Source: Bostrychus sinensis (taxonomy: Eukaryota; Chordata; Actinopteri; Gobiiformes; Eleotridae). From it: a stretch of DNA of 64,000 nucleotides. The notes below the pieces were generated by a model. That model was given only the letters and a program-made list of their open reading frames with translations. It was not told the DNA's origin and ran no database searches. Where the stretch lies: positions 1,630,288 through 1,694,287 of the forward strand of contig CM036251.1 of NCBI GenBank assembly GCA_020698575.1, in the 5' to 3' direction. Below, one piece after another: positions 36,901-49,360 of this stretch (position 1 is its first letter; each line of letters begins with the position of its first letter). Both the position numbers and the translations under genes were made by a program.

Positions 36901-39874
36901 GTGTGGACTCTGTAGACTGTAGACTCTGGACTCAGGACTCAGGACTGTGTGGACTCTGGACTCAGGACTCTGTGGACTGTGTGGACTCTGGACTCTGTGG
37001 ACTCTGTAGACTCTGGACTCTGGACTCAGGACTGTGTGGACTCTGGACTCAGGACTCTGTGGACTGTGTGGACTCTGGACTCTGTGGACTCTGTAGACTC
37101 TGGACTCTGTGGACTCTGTAGACTCTGGACTCTGTGGACTCTGTAGACTCTGGACTCTGTGGACTCTGTAGACTCTGGACTCAGGACTCAGGACTGTGTG
37201 GACTCTGGACTCTGGACTCTGTGGACTCTGTAGACTCTGGACTCAGGACTGTGTGGACTCTGTAGACTCTGGACTCTGGACTGTGTGGACTCTGGACTCT
37301 GTGGACTCTGTAGACTCTGGACTCTGTAGACTCTGGACTCTGTACTCAGGACTGTGTGGACTCTGGACTCAGGACTGTGTGGACTCTGGACTCAGGACTC
37401 TGTGGACTGTGTGGACTCTGTGGACTCTGTGGACTCTGTGGACTCTGAGGACTGTGTGGACTCTGTGGACTCTGTAGACTCTGGACTCTGGACTCTGTGG
37501 ACTCTGTAGACTCTGGACTCTGTACTCAGGACTGTGTGGACTCTGTAGACTGTAGACTCTGGACTCAGGACTCAGGACTGTGTGGACTCTGGACTCAGGA
37601 CTCTGTGGACTGTGTGGACTCTGGACTCTGTGGACTCTGTAGACTCTGGACTCTGGACTCAGGACTGTGTGGACTCTGGACTCAGGACTCTGTGGACTGT
37701 GTGGACTCTGGACTCTGTGGACTCTGTAGACTCTGGACTCTGTGGACTCTGTAGACTCTGGACTCTGTGGACTCTGTAGACTCTGGACTCTGTGGACTCT
37801 GTAGACTCTGGACTCAGGACTCAGGACTGTGTGGACTCTGGACTCTGGACTCTGTGGACTCTGTAGACTCTGGACTCAGGACTGTGTGGACTCTGTAGAC
37901 TCTGGACTCTGGACTGTGTGGACTCTGGACTCTGTGGACTCTGTAGACTCTGGACTCTGGACTCTGTAGACTCTGGACTCTGTACTCAGGACTGTGTGGA
38001 CTCTGGACTCAGGACTGTGTGGACTCTGGACTCAGGACTCTGTGGACTGTGTGGACTCTGTGGACTCTGTGGACTCTGTGGACTCTGTGGACTCTGAGGA
38101 CTGTGTGGACTCTGTGGACTCAGGACTCAGGACTCTGTGGACTCTGGACTCAGGACTCAGGACTGTGTGGACTCTGGACTCAGGACTCAGGACTGTGTGG
38201 ACTCTGGACTCAGGACTCAGGACTCTGTGGACTCTGGACTCTGGACTCAGGACTCAGGACTGTGTGGACTCAGGACTCAGGACTGTGTGGACTCAGGACT
38301 CAGGACTCTGTGGACTCTGGACTCTGGACTCAGGACTCTGTGGACTCTGGACTCTGGACTCAGGACTCAGGACTGTGTGGACTCAGGACTCAGGACTGTG
38401 TGGACTCAGGACTCAGGACTGTGTGGACTCAGGACTCAGGACTGTGTGGACTCAGGACTCAGGACTCTGTGGACTCTGGACTCTGGACTCAGGACTCTGT
38501 GGACTCTGGACTCTGGACTCAGGACTCAGGACTGTGTGGACTCAGGACTCAGGACTGTGTGGACTCAGGACTCAGGACTGTGTGGACTCTGGACTCAGGA
38601 CTCTGTGGACTGTGTGGACTCTGTGGACTCTGTGGACTCTGTGGACTCTGTGGACTCTGAGGACTGTGTGGACTCTGTGGACTCAGGACTCAGGACTCTG
38701 TGGACTCTGGACTCAGGACTCAGGACTGTGTGGACTCTGGACTCAGGACTCAGGACTGTGTGGACTCTGGACTCAGGACTCAGGACTCTGTGGACTCTGG
38801 ACTCTGGACTCAGGACTCAGGACTGTGTGGACTCAGGACTCAGGACTGTGTGGACTCAGGACTCAGGACTCTGTGGACTCTGGACTCTGGACTCAGGACT
38901 CTGTGGACTCTGGACTCTGGACTCAGGACTCAGGACTGTGTGGACTCAGGACTCAGGACTGTGTGGACTCAGGACTCAGGACTGTGTGGACTCAGGACTC
39001 AGGACTGTGTGGACTCAGGACTCAGGACTCTGTGGACTCTGGACTCTGGACTCAGGACTCTGTGGACTCTGGACTCTGGACTCAGGACTCAGGACTGTGT
39101 GGACTCAGGACTCAGGACTGTGTGGACTCAGGACTCAGGACTGTGTGGACTCTGGACTCAGGACTCTGTGGACTGTGTGGACTCTGTGGACTCTGTGGAC
39201 TCTGTGGACTCTGTGGACTCTGAGGACTGTGTGGACTCTGTGGACTCAGGACTCAGGACTCTGTGGACTCTGGACTCAGGACTCAGGACTGTGTGGACTC
39301 TGGACTCAGGACTCAGGACTGTGTGGACTCTGGACTCAGGACTCAGGACTCTGTGGACTCTGGACTCTGGACTCAGGACTCAGGACTGTGTGGACTCAGG
39401 ACTCAGGACTGTGTGGACTCAGGACTCAGGACTCTGTGGACTCTGGACTCTGGACTCAGGACTCTGTGGACTCTGGACTCTGGACTCAGGACTCAGGACT
39501 GTGTGGACTCAGGACTCAGGACTGTGTGGACTCAGGACTCAGGACTGTGTGGACTCAGGACTCAGGACTGTGTGGACTCAGGACTCAGGACTCTGTGGAC
39601 TCTGGACTCTGGACTCAGGACTCTGTGGACTCTGGACTCTGGACTCAGGACTCAGGACTGTGTGGACTCAGGACTCAGGACTCTGTGGACTCAGGACTCA
39701 GGACTCTGGACTCAGGACTCAGGACTGTGTGGACTCAGGACTCAGGACTCTGTGGACTCTGGACTCTGGACTCAGGACTCTGTGGACTCTGGACTCTGGA
39801 CTCAGGACTCAGGACTGTGTGGACTCAGGACTCAGGACTGTGTGGACTCTGGACTCAGGACTCTGTGGACTCTG
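33946..39874 (+). repeat. 7-bp minisatellite (GGACTCT/GGACTCA), 5.9 kb, with higher-order repeats
   Basis: Built from 7-bp GGACTCW and 9-bp GTRGACTCW units. The first part (to about 36450) is rich in CAGTAGACTC; the second is rich in CTGTGGACTC. In the second part a 633-bp higher-order unit is repeated (36864 matches 37497, 36949 matches 37582), followed by three copies of a 563-bp unit (38137, 38700, 39263). The long open frames here (up to 589 residues of GLWTLDS-type repeats) arise because the units lack stops. Confidence 0.97.
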
Positions 39875-40612
39875 AAGCCGGTGTTAAAATGAAGTCGACG
39901 TTTTGAGCGCGCTTCAAACGCAGCGAAACTAATCAGACTCAGCGAGAGGGAAATGCAGCGAGAGAGAGCAGCGGAGGAAAGTAGGACAGAGATCTGGGTC
40001 TGACACAGAGGAAAGACTTCTTTACTGTTAATAACTCAGAGTATAAGTTAAGTTAGTGTGCAGTATTCCTCTGGCAGGGGATTCTGACTCTGTGCATCTG
40101 GATGGATAAATTCATTTTCTCCAGCTCTGCATCACATCTGAACCCGGTCCAGACTTATCTTTATTATTCATTACACTTTGAGACTCGTATCGTCGTCTCC
40201 TCTCCGAAAATCCATCCATCACGACTCGAGTTTGGATTCGTTTCGACCCGAAGCTCCTGAGCTGAAGCCCAGAAAAAACACAACGATCAGGAGATGGAGA
40301 TATGAAAATGAGGAGGAGCTTAGAGCAGGATTAAGACACTGACCTACTTCAGATAAACGTCTGGTGATAAAACTCCACACAGAGACCGGAGCCAGAACTC
40401 GTTACAGTCCTGTGCCGTGGGTCTGAAGCTCTCCCATTCCAACATGGCCGCTCCGTAAACAATCCATCCTCACCCATCATCAGTGTTTATCTTTGTGTTG
40501 TTATTTTGTTGTAGAACCTCAGGAGCCGCTGTGATGAGTTACGTTCTCTGTCGTGTGCTCTGTGCTTTACCTCAGTTCCCCTCAGTAACACAATCTGTGT
40601 GAGTCCAAACCT
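39875..40612. other. intron 2 stretch without recognised genes
   Basis: No exon or element is recognised between the 7-bp array and the TG-rich repeat. Confidence 0.4.
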
Positions 40613-40814
40613 CTGTGTGTGTGTGAGTGTGAGTGTCTGTGTGTGTGTGTGTGAGTGTGAGTGTCTGTGTGTCTGTGAGTGTGTGTGTCTGTGAGTGTGT
40701 CTGTGTGTGTGTGTGTGTCTGTGTGTGTGTGTGTCTGTGAGTGTGTCTGTGTCTGTGTGTGTGTCTGTGTGTGTGTGTGTCTGTGTGTGTGTGTGTCTGT
40801 GAGTGTGTGTCTGT
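40613..40814 (+). repeat. TG-rich microsatellite (TGTGTGTGAGTGTC)
   Basis: Imperfect TG, TGAG and TGTC repeats. The open frames on the minus strand (HTHRHTHTD) are repeat artefacts. Confidence 0.92.
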
Positions 40815-40914
40815 GCTGCTGCAGGACAATAATCTAATGAGGAGCACATTTAACTCAGAGACATCCATTTATTTTCCAAAACTCAGCCTCCACTCAGAAC
40901 ACACATTAGCTCTG

Positions 40915-42004
40915 ATTTAGTCCTGGTTTAGACCTGGTTTAGACCTGGTTTAGACCTGGTTTAGCCCTGGTTTAGACCTGGTTTAGACCTGGTTTAGCCC
41001 TGGTTTAGACCTGGTTTAGACCTGGTTTACCCCTGGTTTAGGCCTGGTTTAGACCTGGTTTACCCCTGGTTTACCCCTGGTTTAGGCCTGGTTTAGCCCT
41101 GGTTTAGTCCTGGTTTAGTCCTGGTTTAGCCCTGGTTTAGCCCTGGTTGAGTCCTGGTTTAGCCCTGGTTTAGCCCTGGTTTAGCCCTGGTTTAGTCCTG
41201 GTTTAGACCTGGTTTAGTCCTGGTTTAGACCTGGTTTAGACCTGGTTTACCCCTGGTTTAGGCCTGGTTTAGACCTAGTTTAGACCTAGTTTAGACCTGG
41301 TTTAGACCTGGTTTAGACCTGGTTTAGTCCTGGTTTACGCCTGGTTTAGACCTGGTTTACGCCTGGTTTTACGCCTGGTTTAGACCTGGTTTAGACCAGG
41401 TTTACGCCTGGTTTAGACCTGGTTTACGCCTGGTTTTACGCCTGGTTTAGACCTGGTTTACGCCTGGTTTACGCCTGGTTTAGACCTGGTTTAGACCTGG
41501 TTTAGTCCTGGTTTAGTCCTGGTTTAGACCTGGTTTACGCCTGGTTTAGACCTGGTTTACGCCTGGTTTAGACCTGGTTTACCCCTGGTTTAGGCCTGGT
41601 TTAGACCTAGTTTAGACCTAGTTTAGACCTGGTTTAGACCTGGTTTAGACCTGGTTTAGTCCTGGTTTACGCCTGGTTTAGACCTGGTTTACGCCTGGTT
41701 TTACGCCTGGTTTAGACCTGGTTTAGACCAGGTTTACGCCTGGTTTAGACCTGGTTTACGCCTGGTTTTACGCCTGGTTTAGACCTGGTTTACGCCTGGT
41801 TTAGACCTGGTTTAGACCTGGTTTAGACCTGGTTTAGACCTGGTTTAGTCCTGGTTTAGTCCTGGTTTAGACCTGGTTTACGCCTGGTTTAGACCTGGTT
41901 TACGCCTGGTTTAGACCTGGTTTAGACCTGGTTTAGACCTGGTTTAGACCTGGTTTAGACCTGGTTTAGACCTGGTTTAGACCTGGTTTAGACGTGGTTT
42001 AGAC
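40915..42004 (+). repeat. 11-bp minisatellite array (CCTGGTTTAGN), intron 2
   Basis: About 99 units with ACGCCTGGTTT, ACCCCTGGTTT and ACCTAGTTTAG variants. A block of about 340 bp is duplicated (the ACCTAGTTTAG pairs near 41275 and 41608). The following array at 42254 is in the opposite orientation. Confidence 0.95.
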
Positions 42005-42253
42005 AGAGAGACAGAGACAGGATTCAGAGGAGACTGAGGACAGACTTTAGCGAGGCTTTGGAGAGACGGAGGAGGCGAGTGTGAAACCGGAGCTGCAGCT
42101 GGTCCTGGATCAGCTTAGTCTGGTTGCTATGGCAGCGGAGTCAGAGCTGCGAGCTGATTGGTTTCAAAAACATCAAAGAGAAGGAGAAGGAAAGGGTTAA
42201 AATCAGACGTTTAGGTTTAATAACGAGACGAACTGGAGGAGGAGAGGGTTAGA

Positions 42254-42733
42254 ACTAAACCAGGGCTAAACCAGGACTAAAGCAGGGCTAAACCACAACT
42301 AAACCAGGACTAAACCAGGACTAAACCAGGACTAAACCAGGGCTAAACCAGGTCTAAACCAGGTCTAAACCAGAGCTAAACCAGGGCTAAACCAGGGCTC
42401 AACCAGGGCTCAACCAGGGCTAAACCAGGACTAAACCAGGGCTAAACCAGGGCTAAACCAGGACTAAACCAGGACTAAACCAGGGCTAAACCAGGGCTAA
42501 ACCAGGGCTAAACCAGGGCTAAACCAGGTCTAAACCAGGGCTAAACCAGGGCTAAACCAGGTCTAAACCAGGTCTAAACCAGGTCTAAACCAGGGCTAAA
42601 CCAGGTCTAAACCAGGTCTAAACCAGGGCTAAACCAGGGCTAAACCAGGGCTAAACCAGGGCTAAACCAGGGCTAAACCAGGTCTAAACCAGGGCTAAAC
42701 CAGGTGTAAACCAGGTGTAAATCTGGACTAAAC
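42254..42733 (+). repeat. 11-bp minisatellite array (CTAAACCAGGN), inverted to the previous array
   Basis: About 43 units, mostly GGGCTAAACCA and GGTCTAAACCA. It starts 250 bp after an array of the complementary orientation, so the pair is a potential foldback of several hundred base pairs. Confidence 0.95.
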
Positions 42734-42825
42734 TTAAGATAAAATGAAATGATGAAATGCCTAAGGCTAAACTAGATCTAAATCAAAGCTGATACATTAT
42801 TTTATATCTTTATTTAAATCTGTCT

Positions 42826-43148
42826 TGTTCCTCTTTAACCCTGTTCTAATGTGGTCTCTTCCTCAGAAACAGAGCTGCAGTAGTATTCTGTTTGAGTAAT
42901 CCTGTATGCTGAGGCGCTGGCCTTCTCCAGAGCTGAAAACGCTTGGTCTCACAGCTCTACGTAGACACAGTGAAACCAGGAAGTGCTCCTGCACGTTTCT
43001 AAAGCCCAGACACCGTCACCGGACTCGTTCTGATCATTTCAGCCTTAAACCTCCATCACTACGCAGCATCAGCTCAGAAATCTATCTGTTAGCATCATGT
43101 CGCTAACAGCTGTGGTAATTAGCCATTTTATGCCCTGTTCAGTCCCCA
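42826..43148 (+). repeat. dispersed repeat, plus-strand copy (paired with 21127-21447)
   Basis: Near-identical reverse complement of 21127-21447, on the other side of exon 2. Confidence 0.85.
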
Positions 43149-43154
43149 CTGTTG

Positions 43155-43169
43155 CCAGCAGGGGGCGAC
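43155..43169 (+). promoter_or_regulatory. CTCF-like motif
   Basis: CCAGCAGGGGGCGAC is a strong match to the CTCF core. It sits just outside the dispersed repeat at 42826-43148. Occupancy is not known. Confidence 0.4.
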
Positions 43170-43576
43170 AGACTCCTAATCCAAGCGTTCTCTGCAAATT
43201 AACACATTATTTAAGTTATAAAACCTGAAATACAAATGTAAAGGTGTCCAAAACTATTTAAAAAACAGAATATGGCTCCGGTTTACAGCCAGTGGTTTTC
43301 AGCTTCGTGCTGGGTTTCTTATGTTGGCCTCTCACAGAGTTTTTGGTTCTCGATTTCAATATTCGTGACTGATTTCTGTTGGGTCCCTGACTGTGTACTC
43401 ATCTGTAACAGACAGACCGCTCGAGGTACACAGTTTAATTAAGAAATCAAAATAAGAAGCATAAAAGTCATAATTCCTACAGGAGCGGTTCCCAAAGTGG
43501 GGTCCATGAAGGTACTGCAGGGGGCCCCCAGAGGCTGTCTATATTAAGTACATAAAAAGAAACTGAGTTTGAAATG

Positions 43577-44035
43577 CACTGTAAAAAACAATGCTGCAAA
43601 AACTCAAGGCAACAGGATCCAACAAGATTTTTAAGTTTTGGTGATCAACTCAAAATCTCAAGTTTTCAACAACTTGTATACATCTAAAAACTTGAAATTT
43701 TAAGTTTTACTCAATATCTTTATTTTTTCCAGCTCATCTTACAGCAGCTGACTCCACTGTTCAGAAAAAGTATTATTGATAATAATAAAAACTAAATATA
43801 CTACATTTAACAAAAGAAGAACTTTTTCTGAACTCTGTAAGTTGGCTGTAAGATGAGTAAAAAAATAATAATAGAGAGAAAAACTTAAAAATTAGAAAAG
43901 TTTTTAGACGTATGAACATCAAATTAAGTGAAAGTGTGGAAAACTTGAGATTTTGAGTTGGCCCCAAAAATCTTGATGGATCCTTTGCCTTGAGTTATTG
44001 AGTTTTTGCAGCATTTTTTTGTATTTTTTACAGTG
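43577..44035. mobile_element. foldback MITE-like element (459 bp)
   Basis: The ends are CACTGTAAAAAACAATGCTG and a complement ending TTTTTTACAGTG. The two halves (about 43577-43760 and 43850-44035) are long inverted repeats sharing the CTCAAGGCAA and CAACTCAAAATCTCAAGTTT blocks. There is no coding capacity. This is typical of small inverted-repeat elements in fish introns. Confidence 0.75.
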
Positions 44036-44387
44036 TATTTGTTTAAAAATATAACTTTAAAACACTTTTTAGCCAATAGTCAGTGTCTTTTGTAATGTTT
44101 TTAAAGAAATATATGGAGAAAAACATGAAAATAAAGTTTGGGATGGAGGGAAGTTGTATTGTTGGGGGTCCACATGGGATTTTGGTAAATTTAAGGGAAC
44201 CGTGATGCTCCTGACTTTGGGAATGTCTGGGCTGCAGGAATGAAACTGTCAGCTGAGATTAAAAAGGATGCCCACAGTGAAACTAACTTCCCAGTTATTT
44301 TCCTGACCTCCTTCCTGTCTGGTCATGTGACAGGTCATGTGATGTGTCATGTGACCCGGGGGCTGCTGCTGTTGTCAGGCCCCTGGT

Positions 44388-45627
44388 CTCTGTGTCTGTG
44401 TGTGTCTGTGTGTGTGTTTGTGTGTGTCTGTGTATGTGTCTGTGTGTGTCTGTGTATGTGTCTGTGTGTGTCTGTGTCTGTGTGTGTCTGTGTCTGTGTC
44501 TGTGTCTGTGTGTGTCTGTGTGTGTGTTTGTGTGTGTCTGTGTCTGTGTATGTGTCTGTGTGTGTCTGTGTCTGTGTATGTGTCTGTGCGTGTCTCTGTG
44601 TCTGTGCGTGTCTCTGTGTCTGTGCGTGTCTCTGTGCGTGTCTCTGTGTCTGTGTGTGTCTCTGTGTCTGTGTGTGTCTCTGTGTCTGTGCGTGTCTCTG
44701 TGTCTGTGTGTGTCTCTGTGTCTGTGCGTGTGTCTGTGTGTCTGTGCGTGTGTCTGTGTGTGTGTGTCTGTGCGTGTGTCTGTGTGTGTGTGTGTGTGTG
44801 TCTGTGTGTGTGTCTGTGTGTGTCTCTGTGTCTGTGCGTGTCTCTGTGTCTGTGTGTGTCTCTGTGTCTGTGTGTGTCTCTGTGTCTGTGCGTGTCTCTG
44901 TGTCTGTGCGTGTCTCTGTGTCTGTGTGTGTCTCTGTGTCTGTGTGTGTCTCTGTGTCTGTGTGTGTCTCTGTGTCTGTGCGTGTCTCTGTGTCTGTGCG
45001 TGTCTCTGTGTATGTGTCTGTGCGTGTCTCTGTGTCTGTGTGTGTCTCTGTGTCTGTGTGTGTCTCTGTGTCTGTGTGTGTCTCTGTGTCTGTGTGTGTC
45101 TCTGTGTCTGTGCGTGTCTCTGTGTCTGTGTGTGTCTCTGTGTCTGTGCGTGTCTCTGTGTATGTGTCTGTGCGTGTCTCTGTGTCTGTGTGTGTCTCTG
45201 TGTCTGTGTGTGTCTCTGTGTCTGTGCGTGTCTCTGTGCGTGTCTCTGTGTCTGTGCGTGTCTCTGTGTCTGTGCGTGTCTCTGTGTCTGTGCGTGTCTC
45301 TGTGTCTGTGCGTGTGTGTGTGTGTCTGTGTGTGTGTGTCTGTGCGTGTGTCTGTGCGTGTCTGTGCGTGTGTGTCTGTGTGTGTGTCTGTGTGTGTCTC
45401 TGTGTCTGTGCGTGTCTCTGTGTCTGTGTGTGTCTCTGTGTCTGTGTGTGTCTCTGTGTCTGTGTGTGTCTCTGTGTCTGTGTGTGTCTCTGTGTCTGTG
45501 TGTGTGTCTGTGCCTGTGTGTGTGTGTCTGTGTGTGTGTCTGTGCCTGTGTGTGTGTGTCTGTGCGTGTGTCTGTGTGTCTGTGTGTGTCTGTGCGTGTG
45601 TCTGTGTGTGTGTATGTGTGTGTCTCT

Positions 45628-45659
<32 letters not shown>

Positions 45660-45810
45660 CTGTGCGTGTGTCTGTGTGTGTGTGTCTGTGTGTGTGTGTG
45701 TGTGTCTGTGCGTGTCTGTGTGTGTCTGTGTGTGTGTCTGTGTGTGTCTGTGTGTGTCTGTGCGTGTCTGTGTGTGTGTGTGTGTCTGTGTGTGTGTCTG
45801 TCTGTGTCTG
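44388..45810 (+). repeat. TG-rich minisatellite, 1.4 kb, core 18-bp unit
   Basis: A dominant unit TCTCTGTGTCTGTGYGTG lies within wider TGTC/TGTG runs. The TGTGCGTG/TGTGTGTG alternation again sits at a CpG/TpG site. Four overlapping frames of over 500 residues arise because the repeat has no stops. Confidence 0.95.
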
Positions 45811-45917
45811 AGGACTATTTTTACGTGTGTTGCTGGGCTTTCTCTGTCTCCCTCGGTTCAGAGACTTCACTGAGGCAGGTTTCATTCAAGCTCTGTCCAC
45901 ATTATACCTGAGCTGTA

Positions 45918-46005
45918 TAACAATAATAATAACAATAACAATAATAATAACAATAACAATAACAATAACTAACAATAATAATAACAATAACAATAATAAT
46001 AATAA
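45918..46005 (+). repeat. (AATAAC/AAT)n microsatellite
   Basis: Imperfect AATAAT and AACAAT units. Confidence 0.9.
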
Positions 46006-46196
46006 AACAGTAAAGGATCATATTAAGATTTAGATGTGGTATGGCCCATATTTATAAAAAACGTGCTGTTCTCTGTCTGAACTAACCCTGCTTTGTCCTG
46101 GAGTTTGGTTCCAGTTTAGTTCTGGTACACTTCTCCTCTCTCCTCTCCTCTCTCTCCTCTCCTCTCTCCTCTCTTCTCTCTCCTCTCTGTATTCTC

Positions 46197-46290
46197 AACT
46201 GGTGGGTGCGGACCCTAAAGTGTGTCGTGGGCATGTCCTCAGCAGGTTGTGGAGTGAAGAAAACTGTGTACAAATATAGAAGTTGGATAG
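46197..46290 (+). repeat. dispersed repeat piece (ATTCTCAACTGGTGGG), copy 1
   Basis: Shares ATTCTCAACTGGTGGG and TCAGCAGGTTGTG with 48636-48720. A pyrimidine-rich CTCTCCTCTCC run precedes it (46130-46190). The class is not recognised. Confidence 0.6.
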
Positions 46291-46936
46291 TTGTAGTTGG
46301 AGGGTTATTCTGATATTTTCTGTGAGATTTGGAGAGGTTTATGGCGAGGTTAGAGTTGGAGAGGAGGTTGTAAAATATCTAAAAAGTGAAAAAAAAAGAG
46401 AAGAAAAACCTTACAGCAGCAGAGAGTCGGTGCTCTGGTCCTGAGCTGCAGCGGTGATAAAGTGCACTCTCTTCAGGATCACAAACAGCAGACCTCAGTG
46501 TGTTTAAAACAGAACTATTGCCTTGTTAACACTTCAGCTCCTGCTGACTGTGGATCCTCCAGACCCTCCTCAGCGCTGGGTCTGGTCCGGTCTGGTCCAG
46601 TCTGATCCATAAATCGATCAGTTTTAATGCTCTCAGCTCTACGTCTTCCTCACGTCTGAGTTCTCTCCTGAACCGTTCTGCCTTCTTTCATTTTTTCTAA
46701 CTCCGTGGCTTTGGTCCAGTTTTCTTTTATGACTGCAGTAAGTTTATGGATGGATCTCAAAAGTATGTAGTTGTATGTAGACATTGAAGTATTGAGTATT
46801 TAATGGGTAAAAAAGCACTATACAAAGAAGTATGGCCCACAGTTTAGTGCTGTGGGGCTGTGTGTTCGTCTCAGGGGCCTCGCTTTGTTGTGGGTGAAAT
46901 GATCCATACACAAATAAATGTTCAACACAGGTTTTA

Positions 46937-47950
46937 GAGACTGAAGAAACCAAAGAGACCGAAGAAATTGAAGACACCGAAGAGACTTAAGAGATGGAAG
47001 AAACCGAAGAAAGTGAAGAGACGGAAGAAACCGAAGAGACTGAAGAAACTGAAGAAAGTGAAGAGACCGAAGAAAGTGAAGAGACCGAAGAAAGTGAAGA
47101 GACCGAAGAAAGTGAAGAGACCGAAGAAAGTGAAGAGACCGAAGAAAGTGAAGAGACCGAAGAAAGTGAAGAGACCGAAGAAAGTGAAGAGACCGAAGAG
47201 ACCGAAGAGACCAAAGAAACCGAAGAAAGTGAAGAGACCGAAGAAAGTGAAGAGACCGAAGAAAGTGAAGAGATCGAAGAAACCGAAGAGACTGAAGAAA
47301 GTGAAGAGACCGAAGAAACCGAAGAGACTGAAGAAAGTGAAGAGACCGAAGAGACTGAAGAAAGTGAAGAGACTGAAGAAAGTGAAGAGACTGAAGAAAG
47401 TGAAGAGACTGAAGAAACCGAAGAGACTGAAGAAACCGAAGAGACTGAAGAAACCGAAGAGACTGAAGAAACCGAAGAAACCGAAGAGACTGAAGAAACC
47501 GAAGAGACTGAAGAAAGTGAAGCGACTGAAGAAACCGAAGAGACTGAAGAAACCGAAGAGACTGAAGAAACCGAAGAGACTGAAGAGACCGAAGAAAGTG
47601 AAGAGACCGAAGAAAGTGAAGAGACCGAAGAAAGTGAAGAGACCGAAGAAAGTGAAGAGACCGAAGAAAGTGAAGAGACCGAAGAAAGTGAAGAGACTGA
47701 AGAAAGTGAAGAGACTGAAGAAAGTGAAGAGACTGAAGAAAGTGAAGAGACTGAAGAAAGTGAAGAGACTGAAGAAAGTGAAGAGACTGAAGAAAGTGAA
47801 GAGACCGAAGAAACCGAAGAGACCGAAGAAACCGAAGAGACCGAAGAAACCGAAGAGACCGAAGAAACTGAAGAGACCGAAGAAACTGAAGAGACCGAAG
47901 AAACTGAAGAGACCGAAGAAACTGAAGAGACCGAAGAAACTGAAGAGACG
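46937..47950 (+). repeat. 9/18-bp minisatellite (GAAGAGACC GAAGAAAGT), 1.0 kb
   Basis: The unit is 9 bp (GAAGARACY or GAAGAAAGT), often paired as 18 bp. Because 9 is a multiple of 3, several frames stay open; the + strand frame 46994-47959 reads as EETEES repeats. Nothing marks it as a gene. The + strand is dense in GAAGAA words, which act as exonic splicing enhancers in vertebrates. Confidence 0.95.
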
Positions 47951-47959
47951 AACGGCTAA

Positions 47960-49360
47960 CAGAGGAAACAGAGCGGACGTCAGGACTAACTCCACTCAGG
48001 CTGACAAACACATGATGGAGAAAACATTTGAAATTCATAAACCTACTCACTTCTCCTCTCCTTTAGTCTTTTCTCTTCTGGGGTCTCCACATCAGTTATC
48101 TGAGCTTAGGACTGGCAAGAGTACAGTGGCCTGTGACCTTCAGGGCTTGACATTGACACTAGATATCCGGCCAAATGTGGGTAGATTTTTGTTTTGACTA
48201 CAAACACTAAGCCATTTTGGCCGGTTAGATTTTATGCATGTAAACTTTAGGTCCTCAATTTCTGTTGCTATGTTTGAGTCTACACCTAAACATATATTAA
48301 CATCAACACATGATACCACAATTTATTCTGCCTAGGTAAACCTCTTTTCTAAATATTTGATAAAAAAACTAATCCTACATTTCTTTAAGCTGATTGTATG
48401 CTATAAAGTAAACACGCAAACATTTGAACTAATTAAATTAAGGCTTGTGAAAACGCTAATTGGCCTTGTGAAAATGACTTGTCACAGTGGCCAGTGAACA
48501 AAAAAGTTAATGTCAAGCCCTGGATGTATGGATTTTTACTTCAGATGCATTTAGAAATAATCATTTTTGAGACGAGATGCTGTAGTTTTTGTGACTCTTA
48601 TTCTGTGGTGATCAGTGAAGACGTCCAAGCCCTGGATTCTCAACTGGTGGGAGCGGACCCTAGTGTGTAGTGGGCTTGTTCTCAGCAGGTTGTGAAGAGA
48701 ATAGGGTAAAAATATGGTTCTCATGTTCTGATATGAGAACTCTGTGAGAGGTTATAGAGGGTACCGTTCTGTGGGAGATAAGATTTTAAAACATCTAAAT
48801 AAATGGGTTCCCCCCTTGTTGTTGTTCAGGATTTCCCTTGTTTTGTGTTTTTATTGTTGCTTTGTTTGTGTATTTGTTGTCTCAGTATGCTGCTCTGACA
48901 TTTTGCCCCTGGTGGGATGAATAAAGTCGTCGCAGGTCTGAGCTTCAACACTGCAACAAGAACCTGGCCATAAATCGCTTTCTCTGAGTAAGAAAAACCC
49001 AGCCACACTGAGACCGAGGACGTCTGGATCTGGAGATCAGTATTGTGCAGTGATCAAGGAATTTTGAAATGATCGGGTTGGATTAATGTAATCGGGCAGA
49101 TCTTGTGTTTTACGTCTGCTGTAAACCAAAACAAACCACCACAACATCACTAAACATGTCATAGTAGGGCTGGCGAAAAGATAAATTCATTTTGGATGAT
49201 GCCCTTGCGTATAATTACCTTCTGACCCTGATTCCTTGTATCTTTATATTAACATCTTGTCAGGTCGTTTGGCTCTCACTGTACGCTCAGCGCCAGAGAA
49301 AGGAGCCGTTTTAATTCTGTAATGCCTTCGTTTGGATGTGGCAGCAGTTTGGATAAAACC
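47960..49360. other. intron 2 stretch without recognised genes
   Basis: It contains copy 2 of the ATTCTCAACTGGTGGG repeat (48636-48720) and otherwise nothing recognised. Confidence 0.4.

Noticed and set aside
37994..39906. Open frames of 391-589 residues (GLWTLDS-type repeats)
   Set aside because: They lie wholly within the 7-bp array, whose unit has no stop codon. Several frames are open at once, with no non-repeat domain and no splice context.
44240..45911. Four frames above 500 residues on both strands (VCVSV and HTDTE repeats)
   Set aside because: Product of the TG-rich array; all frames lack stops for the same reason.
46818..48197. Frames of 321-410 residues (EETEES, KKVKRP and HFLRSL repeats)
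   Set aside because: A 9-bp repeat keeps frames open on both strands. No promoter, donor or conserved domain.
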